This document shows, in pieces, positions 37,509 through 44,828 of a stretch of DNA of 64,000 nucleotides. How positions within the stretch are numbered: the first letter of the stretch is position 1; every line of letters begins with the position of its first letter. The position numbers and the translations under genes are program-made. The notes under the pieces were generated by a model, which ran no database searches, was not told the origin of the DNA, and saw nothing but the letters and a program-made list of their open reading frames with translations. Source of the stretch: Flavobacteriales bacterium (GTDB lineage: Bacteria > Bacteroidota > Bacteroidia > Flavobacteriales_F > PHOS-HE28); assembly GCA_016704485.1 (NCBI GenBank), contig JADJAA010000001.1, positions 2,552,795 to 2,616,794 of the forward strand. The letters run 5' to 3'.

Positions 37509-38855
37509 TCAGCCTTTCAGTACCGCCTTCGCGTAATTCGCCCAACTCATTTCCTTAGTGGCCTCCACCACGTTCTCGCGTGGAATGGGTTTTTCGATCA
37601 TCGCGTTCATGGCGCGCACCATGTCCGCAATGTTCTTCGGTTCGGCCATGTACCCATTGAAGCCATCCTTGATCGTTTCCGGGAAATGGCCTACGCGCGT
37701 GGCTACTGCTGGTAGTTTGAAATTGTAGCTCAGGCTTTCGACTCCGCTTGGGGTGGCGGTTTCGTAGAATAGAACCACTGCATCGGCTGCTTGGAAATAG
37801 GGTGGTACTTCTTCGTTCGGGATGAAGCGATCAACCACCAATGTGCGGTCCTTCAAGCCCAACTTTTCGATCAATGCCAACGGATCGTAGTTCTTTTCGT
37901 CGTCGGACTTTTTCAAGAATAATTTCTTTACGGTTCCGAATAAAGCATTCTTCACTTTAGTGCTGAACTTGCTCTGGTCAACAGTCTGCCAAAAGCGTTC
38001 TCCAACTACCATCAGGCTAACGTCATCGCGCTGCTTTGCGAGTTCTGAAAATGCTTCGATGCAATAGTGTAACCCTTTGTATTTGCGGATGAACCCGAAA
38101 AAGAGAAATACGTGTTGCCGCAAATTGTGTTCTTTTTTCCAATTCTCTTTATTGAAGTTCGGATCGGGCTTGAAGAGGGAATAGATCGGGTGGTAAAGCT
38201 TGAGGATCGTTGTTGGTTGCTGGTAGTCAGTTTGCAGTGTGCCATCTGCCAACTGTTCACTGCCAACTGATCTCTTTCCGTTCAACGTAATTTCAAATTC
38301 CCGCTCCGGCATCAGCGCCTTTAGCTCATCCGCCGTTTTGTAGGCGTGTACAATGAAGCTATTGCCATGCTGTAAAGCCATCCGCGTAAGCCGAGCATCC
38401 AAGCTGCTTTGTTCTTTGGCAGCTACGAAGTGCAGATCGAATAGGATCTCCGCGTTAGTGTTTTTACGGAGGTACTTAGCGATGGCGTTCAGTGGGATGC
38501 CCTGCGTTGGATTGTACCATTGAATGATGACCTTGTCGGGTTGCAATGTGGCAATGGCCTTAGCGGTAGTTCTCCAGGTGAGCGGATCGTTCCAATTGGT
38601 GAGGTAGTGTACCGGGATCTTGTAACCCTCCAAAAAATCATTTCGACTGGCTTTGTCAACGAATTCACGCGGTATGATGGCCGGGTATTGTTGTGTCCAG
38701 CTAACGATGGTCACATCACTGCCTTCATCGCTCAATGCCCGAGCCAACGCGGTGTTGTACTGCGCTATGCCACCTTTGAATTTTGGGCCTGGACCGAAGC
38801 AGATGATGTGCATGGGAGGTGTGTCAACCGCTACGGCGCTACGACGCAACGGCAT
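37509..38855 (-). CDS. GT4-type glycosyltransferase with repeat-derived linker
   Basis: This 448-residue protein has a GT-B fold. The N-terminal domain starts at MHIICFGPGPKFKGGIAQYN and the C-terminal domain shows LFFGFIRKYKGL near 245 and the nucleotide-sugar site ATPSGVESLSYNFKLPAV near 370. The ATG at 38855 adds 14 residues and is favoured by a -7 element just upstream; ATG 38813 is the alternative. Residues about 194-217 come from a tandem 14-bp repeat and look like an in-frame insertion between the two domains. It is probably a surface-polysaccharide transferase, next to an epimerase. Confidence 0.88.
   Translation of the reverse strand: MPLRRSAVAVDTPPMHIICFGPGPKFKGGIAQYNTALARALSDEGSDVTIVSWTQQYPAIIPREFVDKASRNDFLEGYKIPVHYLTNWNDPLTWRTTAKAIATLQPDKVIIQWYNPTQGIPLNAIAKYLRKNTNAEILFDLHFVAAKEQSSLDARLTRMALQHGNSFIVHAYKTADELKALMPEREFEITLNGKRSVGSEQLADGTLQTDYQQPTTILKLYHPIYSLFKPDPNFNKENWKKEHNLRQHVFLFFGFIRKYKGLHYCIEAFSELAKQRDDVSLMVVGERFWQTVDQSKFSTKVKNALFGTVKKLFLKKSDDEKNYDPLALIEKLGLKDRTLVVDRFIPNEEVPPYFQAADAVVLFYETATPSGVESLSYNFKLPAVATRVGHFPETIKDGFNGYMAEPKNIADMVRAMNAMIEKPIPRENVVEATKEMSWANYAKAVLKG
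38246..38273. repeat. 14-bp tandem repeat inside glycosyltransferase gene
   Basis: The core ctgccaactg occurs at 38246-38255 and again at 38260-38269. The flanks (gtcagtttgcagtgtgcca and tgttggttgctgg) are similar in composition. The stretch is a multiple of three and does not break the frame. Confidence 0.6.
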
Positions 38856-38862
38856 CGCGACG

Positions 38863-38870
38863 CAAAATTA
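38863..38870 (-). promoter_or_regulatory. -7 promoter element TAATTTTG, possible leaderless start
   Basis: On the reverse strand TAATTTTG matches TAnnTTTG exactly and ends seven bases before the ATG at 38855. No TTG lies at the usual -33 spacing. Confidence 0.55.
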
Positions 38871-38886
38871 GTGGGGTGAAAAAGGT

Positions 38887-39273
38887 TCATTCCTCGCGTA
38901 GGTTGTTGACGACTCGGCGAATACCATCCTTCAAGAGAGAACTATGGAAATTGATGATCAAGCCGAGTCCATTCCCGGTAAGTTTCAAGTAAGTGATCAT
39001 CTGCGCGAAATGCACAGGATGCAGATCCGCTACAGCTTTCACCTCAATGATCACCCTTCGTTCAACCCAAAGGTCCAGACGATAACCGGCATCCAGCTTC
39101 ACTTCGCGGTATACCAATGGCAAGGCTACTTGCTTTTCAACGTTGAAGCCCATGTCAAGCAATTCGTGGGCTAGGCATGCCTCGTAAGCGTTCTCCAGCA
39201 ACCCAGGACCAAAATGACGATGCACGCGGAATGCTGCTTCCACAATGCCTTCTGCTATCTGGTTCTCACTCAT
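38887..39273 (-). CDS. GxxExxY protein, PD-(D/E)XK nuclease-like
   Basis: This 128-residue protein starts at ATG 39273 (MSENQIAEGIVEAAFRVH). The name-giving motif is GPGLLENAY. A nuclease-like core follows: YRLDLWVERRVIIEVKA gives Asp and the E-x-K pair of the PD-(D/E)XK superfamily. The biological role is not established. A longer frame to 39348 exists only because the first 75 bp are duplicated in tandem, so its extra N-terminus (MIQNQIAECIVEV) is a degenerate copy of the true one. It lies between a glycosyltransferase and an epimerase gene, an odd place that suggests insertion. Confidence 0.85.
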   Translation of the reverse strand: MSENQIAEGIVEAAFRVHRHFGPGLLENAYEACLAHELLDMGFNVEKQVALPLVYREVKLDAGYRLDLWVERRVIIEVKAVADLHPVHFAQMITYLKLTGNGLGLIINFHSSLLKDGIRRVVNNLREE

Positions 39274-39386
39274 TCGTTGCGATTCCGTTGCGTCATCGCG
39301 GCTCAGATCTACTTCCACAATGCATTCTGCTATCTGGTTCTGAATCATTCGTTGCGATTCCGTTGCGCCGTCGCGTCGTCGCGGTC
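39237..39386. repeat. 75-bp tandem duplication at 5' end of GxxExxY gene
   Basis: Bases 39237-39292 recur at 39312-39367 with only a few changes (offset exactly 75). The unit contains the start codon region and the cgttgcgattccgttgcg sequence. The outer copy carries ATG-to-ATG equivalent in the same frame. Confidence 0.75.
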
Positions 39387-40420
39387 TAAATTTTCTTCAA
39401 CGCCGCATCATAAACCCTCCGCATCCCTTCCTCAATACTGATCTTCGCTTTCCAGCCGAGGTTTTCTTCGACCCAGGTCATATCGCAATAACGACTGTGT
39501 ACACCCACGGGTTTATCCAGTAAGGGTTTTATTGTGGGCTTGTATCCTGCGAAACCGGTGAATACTTCAATCAGTTCCAAGAAGCTAGTGAGCTTGCCCA
39601 TGCCGATGTTGATGGCGCGACCATCTTTGATCTTGTCCATGGCCAAGAGCGTTAGGTCGAGGACGTCATCAATGTGAACGAAGTCGCGGCCTTGTTTGCC
39701 GGTACCCCAAACTTCGAACGGATTTTCTTTGCGTGCGGCTCGCGCTGCAATGGCCGGTACAGGATAGGAGAGGTCCTGATCTTCGCCGTAACCGCTGAAC
39801 GGACGTATGCACGTGACATGCACCCCGTAATGGCTGGCTGCGATCTTTGCAAGGAATTCCCCGGTCAGCTTGCTCCAGCCGTAGGTCATGTCCGGCTCGC
39901 CCATTTTCTTGAAATCGATGTCGCTTTCCTTTAGCTTTAATGTGTTGCTTTCGGTTTGCAGATCGATCGGATAGGCTGCGCTGCTGCTGGGATACATGAA
40001 GCGTCCCGGTTTATTGCGACATACGTAAAGGAACATTTCCGCATCGATACTCAGGTCCTGCGCTACGATCATCGGGTCGCCATCGATCTTACTTCGCCCG
40101 CCAACTATCGCTGCAAAGTGGAATATATCACCAAAGCGATCCACGTCAACTCCATGTTTTTTGCGGAAGTATTCTGGGTCCTTATTCAGCTCGCGTAGCA
40201 CATCGCGGAGATCGGCTTGCATGAAGAGCACACGGCCACCAGCATAGACCTCCATGCCATGTTCGTTGCCTTCAGGTTTCCACGGTGCCCAGGTATCCGG
40301 GTGCGTGCCTACGCTTAGGTCATCGATCAAGATCACACGATCATTGGTGGTGTTGTACAGCCGTTGTACCATGTTGCGACCTACGAATCCGCAGCCGCCT
40401 GTTACGAGGTGTGTTGTCAT
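39386..40420 (-). CDS. NAD-dependent epimerase/dehydratase (extended SDR)
   Basis: This 344-residue cytoplasmic enzyme has the cofactor motif TGGCGFVGRNM at the N-terminus, DDLSVG after strand 2, and the catalytic YGWSK near 165 with Ser (PSSSAAYP) upstream. It belongs to the GalE/GDP-mannose epimerase-type nucleotide-sugar enzymes; the exact sugar is unknown. A CATCTTTG element lies about 40 bp upstream of the start. Its position beside GT4 and other envelope genes fits surface glycan synthesis. Confidence 0.9.
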   Translation of the reverse strand: MTTHLVTGGCGFVGRNMVQRLYNTTNDRVILIDDLSVGTHPDTWAPWKPEGNEHGMEVYAGGRVLFMQADLRDVLRELNKDPEYFRKKHGVDVDRFGDIFHFAAIVGGRSKIDGDPMIVAQDLSIDAEMFLYVCRNKPGRFMYPSSSAAYPIDLQTESNTLKLKESDIDFKKMGEPDMTYGWSKLTGEFLAKIAASHYGVHVTCIRPFSGYGEDQDLSYPVPAIAARAARKENPFEVWGTGKQGRDFVHIDDVLDLTLLAMDKIKDGRAINIGMGKLTSFLELIEVFTGFAGYKPTIKPLLDKPVGVHSRYCDMTWVEENLGWKAKISIEEGMRRVYDAALKKI

Positions 40421-40546
40421 TGATTGCTTCTGGTGGCACTTGTATTAGTGCACGTGATGCAAAGATGCGACTTCGTGGTACTTCTGAAGAATACACTGAA
40501 GTGAGTTGCCAACGGTTGAACTAGGAATATTGAAGCACGTTGCGCT

Positions 40547-40954
40547 TTACGCTTCCAAGAACCGCGCTTTCAATTCCGGTGAGGGGATCATACACACTTC
40601 TTTTTCACCGAACCATTTGTAGCGGTTCTTTGCGATAAATCCATACACTGCATCCCGTATGAAAGGCGGTATGATGATGAAAGCATAGCATAACGACCAC
40701 AGCCTACCCAAGTCTTTAAGAATGGTCAGCGCGGCGGTGGATCGCGTCATTTCCTTGCCATCTTTCAGATAGATCACCGTCTTAAGATCAGCTGGTTCAA
40801 GGTCGATACTCGCTAATAAGCGTTGTGCTTCCGAGGACTGCAATGTGCCGAAAGAGAACTGTGCATTCGGGTCGCGTTTGATCACGAACTGCACGAATCC
40901 ATCACAGAGATTGCACACGCCATCAAATAGTATGATCTGCTTGCGCTCTTTCAA
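40547..40954 (-). CDS. DCC-family thiol-disulfide oxidoreductase-like protein
   Basis: This 135-residue protein has the family motif FDGVCNLCDGFVQFV at residues 10-24, followed by SFGTLQSSEAQRLL and an apolar segment (LWSLCYAFIIIPPFIRDAVYGFIAKNRY) typical of the DCC family. The start is TTG at 40954; no ATG occurs between it and an in-frame stop upstream. Members are thought to be thioredoxin-fold proteins with a DxxCxxC motif, but the substrate is not known. It lies 42 bp after the anti-sigma gene. Confidence 0.88.
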   Translation of the reverse strand: MKERKQIILFDGVCNLCDGFVQFVIKRDPNAQFSFGTLQSSEAQRLLASIDLEPADLKTVIYLKDGKEMTRSTAALTILKDLGRLWSLCYAFIIIPPFIRDAVYGFIAKNRYKWFGEKEVCMIPSPELKARFLEA

Positions 40955-40996
40955 AACTCTTGGTGTTCTTGAATGAACGATAACTTGAAGTAAATT

Positions 40997-41245
40997 TTAC
41001 GGCTGCGATGTTCGGCTCAATATCCGTTGTTGCAGCTCAGTCGTATCTGATTCCGGTGCAACTCGTTTCAGAAGGTACTCATCCAGTAGTTTGCTCTGCC
41101 GCTCGAAGTTTCTGCAACCTGCACAGATACGCATGTGCAACCAGAACCGGAAGCTATCCACCGTTCCGAGAGGGCGATGCTCAGCGCTTTCAGCCAGTAA
41201 CGTGGCTTTTTCACATGAGTAAACCAGCATGCTAAGTATGTTCAT
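40997..41245 (-). CDS. Small zinc-finger anti-sigma-like protein
   Basis: This 82-residue protein has H-x3-C-x2-C (HMRICAGC near residues 36-43), the core of zinc-binding anti-sigma factors (zf-HC2). No membrane helix is present, so it would act in the cytoplasm. The ATG at 41245-41243 overlaps the sigma factor's TGA stop by the sequence ATGA, so translation is coupled. An in-frame start at 41317 would overlap the sigma gene by 76 bp and add unlike sequence. It probably binds and inhibits the sigma factor upstream. Confidence 0.8.
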   Translation of the reverse strand: MNILSMLVYSCEKATLLAESAEHRPLGTVDSFRFWLHMRICAGCRNFERQSKLLDEYLLKRVAPESDTTELQQRILSRTSQP

Positions 41246-41832
41246 CCGTTGTTGTTCTTGACCCGGCCTTCTATGCAGGAGCGCAGTTTCACTTTGGCCC
41301 GGTGGACCTGTTGCCAATAGTTGGTTTCACTTATCCCAAGCTCGGCTTGTATCGTTTCACTCTTCAGGTCCAAAAGATACTTCATCTCCACTGCACTACG
41401 CAGATTTGGTGGTAGTGTTTCCAAACAGTGCATCAGCGCACGTTCCAAACGTTCATTTTCCGGTTCACCGAACACATCATTCTTGGCTTTTGGGCGATGG
41501 CCGTTACGCCATATTCCACCCTCGTCAAATAAACTTTCGCTGAGGTCGTCGTCCGCTATCTCCTTACCTGACACATGTTTTCCCTCGCGATAGACCTTGC
41601 GATAGTGATCGGCCAATTTGTGCTTGAGTATCGCATACAGCCATGTGCGAGGAGAACTATTCCCCTCGAAACGGTCCAAGGTCTCCCAAGCTGAAACAAA
41701 GGTCAGCTGCACGAGGTCGTCCGCGGTAGCATCGTCTTTCACGCGGCTGCGCGCGAAACGCACGAGTTCATTGGTGTATGCCACGACCCATTCCGAGTAT
41801 TGCTTCGCTTTATCCTTTTGCTCCTTCACCAT
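41242..41832 (-). CDS. ECF-type RNA polymerase sigma factor
   Basis: This 196-residue protein has sigma region 2 at about residues 18-80 (DDLVQLTFVSAWETLDRFEG, then PRTWLYAILKHKLADHYRK) and region 4 near 135-185 (LPPNLRSAVEMKYLLDLKSE, then a helix-turn-helix ISETNYWQQVHRAKVKLR). The acidic linker between them is long (about 50 residues). Its targets are unknown. It overlaps the zinc-finger protein gene downstream by 4 bp, a typical sigma/anti-sigma arrangement. The acetylation operon ends 44 bp upstream on the same strand. Confidence 0.93.
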   Translation of the reverse strand: MVKEQKDKAKQYSEWVVAYTNELVRFARSRVKDDATADDLVQLTFVSAWETLDRFEGNSSPRTWLYAILKHKLADHYRKVYREGKHVSGKEIADDDLSESLFDEGGIWRNGHRPKAKNDVFGEPENERLERALMHCLETLPPNLRSAVEMKYLLDLKSETIQAELGISETNYWQQVHRAKVKLRSCIEGRVKNNNG

Positions 41833-41876
41833 ATTACTTCACAGGTCGAAAGTTACGGTTCGCGTGAACACCGGTT

Positions 41877-43571
41877 CTAGAATTGGAAATAGATAAAGGG
41901 TACCATTTCGGCCGTTACGGTCTGATAGAGCATGAAAATTGTTCCGACGCAGATCAACGCCATCGCGAGTAATGGTAATCGTGCGAATTCCATGCGGTAG
42001 CGTTCTTTCCATGCCGCCGGAAGCCAGTGAACGGTAAGCCCCAGAGACATTACCAAAAAGACCGTACGGAAACCCCAAAGCACGTCACCAATATGGGCCA
42101 GACCGAGATCATTCCAGATCTGGAAAAGGATCTTGTTCGCTGTCTCCAAACTATCGCCACGGAACCAGATCCGCGTGAAGGTGATGAAGCTGAACGTGGA
42201 GAAAACCATCCAAAGGTGTGCGTACCATTTCTTGGAACCTTCCCACGGACTAATGCGCTTCCATTGCTTATACACAACCAGACCTAAGCCATTTAGGCCA
42301 CCCCAGATCACGAACATCCAACTGGCACCGTGCCATAGACCACCGATCAGCATGGTGATCATCAAGTTCAAATTGGTGGTAATGAATTTCTCTGCTCCAG
42401 GACTAATGCGCACCAACACGATCGATAGCGCGAACAGCGATAGAAAAACGACCGGCAACCACAGCAGACCGGTAAGCAACACAAGGGCTGCACCGATCAC
42501 ACCTAACATGATCCATGAAAAGAGTGATCCAGAGCGGTTGCCGCCCATTGGAACATAGAGGTAATCGCGCAACCACGTACTGAGGCTGATGTGCCACCGT
42601 TTCCAGAATTCTCCAACATTTCTGGCCTTATACGGACTGTTGAAGTTCATTGGGAGAGTGAAGCCCATGAGCAACGCAACACCGATCGCGATGTCCGTAT
42701 AACCACTGAAGTCCGCATAGACCTGGAGCGAGTAGCCGTATAGTGCCATGATGTTCTCAAAACCGGTGTGCCGCATCGGATCACCGAAAACGCGATCGAT
42801 GAAGTTCACTGCGATATAATCTCCGATGAGCATCTTCTTAATAAGCCCATTGAGTATCCAGAAAACAGCAATACCGAACTGGGTACGCGTGAGTTTGAAA
42901 TCCTCGTATAACTGTGGAATGAATTCCGATGCGCGTACGATCGGACCGGCTACGAGTTGCGGAAAGAAGGAAACGTAGAACCCGAAATCCAGCAGGTTCC
43001 GAACAGGTTTTACATCGTTCCGATAAATGTCGATCGCATAGCTCATGGTCTGGAACGTGTAGAAACTGATCCCCACCGGAAGCAGGATCTTGTTCTCTAC
43101 GAAGTGCGCATCCCACGCCATATTAGCCCAATGCGCGAAGAAATTCACTGGTTGGAAGGAGGTGTGGAAAAGTGTATTTATGTTATCGACCACAAAGTGC
43201 GCGTACTTGAAGAACCCAAGAAGTGACAGGTTGATGAAAACACTGGTCGCCAAAAGCCATCTTTTTCTGGATCGATCCGGGCTGCTTGCACTCCATTGGC
43301 CAAGGAAAAAATCCATGATCACAGCGAACAGCAATAGCCCGACGAACAGACCGCTCGTTTTCCAATAGAAGAAAATACTTGCAACGAACAACCATGCATT
43401 GCGGATCGGTGGACGTTTATACACCGCGCTGAACACCATCAGCACTACGGCAAAAAATCCCCAAAAAAAGAACCGCGTGAAGATCAACGGGTTGAACGGA
43501 TCATATCGTAGGACCGATGTCCAATCCATACTTCCAAGTAGGCCGATCAACGATATGGACAGGGTTGACAT
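41877..43571 (-). CDS. MBOAT-family O-acyltransferase (AlgI/PatA-like)
   Basis: This 564-residue inner-membrane protein has about 11 or more helices. It has the family landmarks PVGISFYTFQTMSYAIDIYR, YADFSGYTDIAIGVALLMGF, FWKRWHISLSTWLRDYLYVP and the essential His in GGLWHGASWMFVIWGG. MBOAT proteins of this type move acetyl groups across the membrane for transfer to alginate, cell-wall or other polymers. It is the last gene of a four-gene operon with two SGNH proteins and a LysM/transglycosylase-like protein (3-bp gap upstream). Confidence 0.94.
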   Translation of the reverse strand: MSTLSISLIGLLGSMDWTSVLRYDPFNPLIFTRFFFWGFFAVVLMVFSAVYKRPPIRNAWLFVASIFFYWKTSGLFVGLLLFAVIMDFFLGQWSASSPDRSRKRWLLATSVFINLSLLGFFKYAHFVVDNINTLFHTSFQPVNFFAHWANMAWDAHFVENKILLPVGISFYTFQTMSYAIDIYRNDVKPVRNLLDFGFYVSFFPQLVAGPIVRASEFIPQLYEDFKLTRTQFGIAVFWILNGLIKKMLIGDYIAVNFIDRVFGDPMRHTGFENIMALYGYSLQVYADFSGYTDIAIGVALLMGFTLPMNFNSPYKARNVGEFWKRWHISLSTWLRDYLYVPMGGNRSGSLFSWIMLGVIGAALVLLTGLLWLPVVFLSLFALSIVLVRISPGAEKFITTNLNLMITMLIGGLWHGASWMFVIWGGLNGLGLVVYKQWKRISPWEGSKKWYAHLWMVFSTFSFITFTRIWFRGDSLETANKILFQIWNDLGLAHIGDVLWGFRTVFLVMSLGLTVHWLPAAWKERYRMEFARLPLLAMALICVGTIFMLYQTVTAEMVPFIYFQF

Positions 43572-43574
43572 GTG

Positions 43575-44828
43575 TTACCTGGTACCATACCGACGACGTA
43601 CGAAATCTCCGTAGCTTTCCATTATCGAGCTGAACATCATATCACCGAGCAGAACATACCCTTCACGATCGAAATGGATCCGGTCCGGACGGGCCACACC
43701 TGCGGCTTGCCATGCGGCAATGGATCCGGATCCACCCATTACATTGTACGTGTCCCAAACTGCGCATCCATATTCGGCGCTTAGGTCCAACATCACCTGC
43801 CGCACCGTGTTACCATTTGGGTTAGGCGTTCTGCGTTTTACATAACTATCCGTATTCGTAGTGAGCAGAATAGTGGCGTTCGGTGAAACGCTAAGCACAT
43901 TCCGGATCAGTTGCTCGTAATTGCTTTTGAAACGTTCCGCGCTGAAATTCGAGTCGTGCGCATCGTTGATCCCGATGGAGAAAATGACCAGATCGGGATG
44001 CAATAAGGCTAGATCCTGTGTGAACCGTTGGCAGCGCAAATAACTCGGCGTACTTGCTCCGTTCACACCTATTGCATGATAGACGAACCCAGGGTCATCA
44101 TTCTCTAACGTGATGCCGTAAAGCGTGAACTTTTGCTGCAACGAATCCGTTCGATCGAACTGGAGTTTCAGTGTATCCACCTCTTGTGAGAACGTGAATT
44201 CCGTGTAGCCATTGGCTTCATCAACGCGTTTGGTAATGGATATCAAGGAGTCGCTGGTAGTTGCTGCAATTTCGAAGCTGTGATCCATGTTGTGCAGCAC
44301 TTTCACAGTATTGAACGTATAACCGCTGTATGCTTCTCCGCGAAAATTTATGGTCAGCTCGGTATGCGGATCAGTTGTGGTAACGGAGTAGCCAGCAAGA
44401 CCGAGTACCGAAGTGTCTCCTTGCGTAATGTTCTTGACCGTGCTCCATTTGCCCGTGAATTTGGGCAAGTACCAGTATGGATTATTCGTCTTCGCCATGG
44501 TAAACGGAAATATGAATCCACGGGCACCACCAACGCCCGGAACCACGTTCTGGAACCGATGGCGCAATTCCATGCTCCACATGTCCGCTTGGATGTGGGA
44601 GCCACCGATATGTACGATGTTCAATTGCCCGCGACCGTATGTAAAAAGGCTATCCAGCTTGCTGTTCCAACGTGTCCAGGGCGTACTATCACCTTTGAGG
44701 ATGATGGTGCTCGCTTCCGGGTGGATGAATGCTCGCTCCGGTGGGCGAACGGGATTATCCTGTGTAAACGCTGATCCTCCAAGAAGCAATGCGCAAATGG
44801 CGATCAGCGGTCTTCTGTCAAGGAACAT
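43575..44828 (-). CDS. SGNH/GDSL hydrolase-type protein, exported (copy 1)
   Basis: This 417-residue protein has a signal peptide (LIAICALLLGGSAFTQ). SGNH blocks are visible: block I IHIGGSHIQAD (Ser retained, the usual Asp is Gly), block III SIGINDAHD near residue 284 and block V DRIHFDREGY near 395 with catalytic Asp and His. It probably acts in the periplasm as an acetyltransferase or esterase with the MBOAT partner. It overlaps the preceding SGNH gene by 11 bp and ends 3 bp before the MBOAT start. Confidence 0.85.
   Translation of the reverse strand: MFLDRRPLIAICALLLGGSAFTQDNPVRPPERAFIHPEASTIILKGDSTPWTRWNSKLDSLFTYGRGQLNIVHIGGSHIQADMWSMELRHRFQNVVPGVGGARGFIFPFTMAKTNNPYWYLPKFTGKWSTVKNITQGDTSVLGLAGYSVTTTDPHTELTINFRGEAYSGYTFNTVKVLHNMDHSFEIAATTSDSLISITKRVDEANGYTEFTFSQEVDTLKLQFDRTDSLQQKFTLYGITLENDDPGFVYHAIGVNGASTPSYLRCQRFTQDLALLHPDLVIFSIGINDAHDSNFSAERFKSNYEQLIRNVLSVSPNATILLTTNTDSYVKRRTPNPNGNTVRQVMLDLSAEYGCAVWDTYNVMGGSGSIAAWQAAGVARPDRIHFDREGYVLLGDMMFSSIMESYGDFVRRRYGTR

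Larger units (their letters stand above)
38846..39366. mobile_element. Candidate cassette: GxxExxY gene between inverted 17-bp repeats
   Basis: The 17-mer gcaacggcatcgcgacg at 38846-38862 matches at 15 of 17 positions the reverse complement of 39350-39366, and equally that of 39275-39291. The gene between them is a PD-(D/E)XK-like GxxExxY protein. The 5' end is further duplicated in tandem. No target duplication is seen. Confidence 0.4.
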
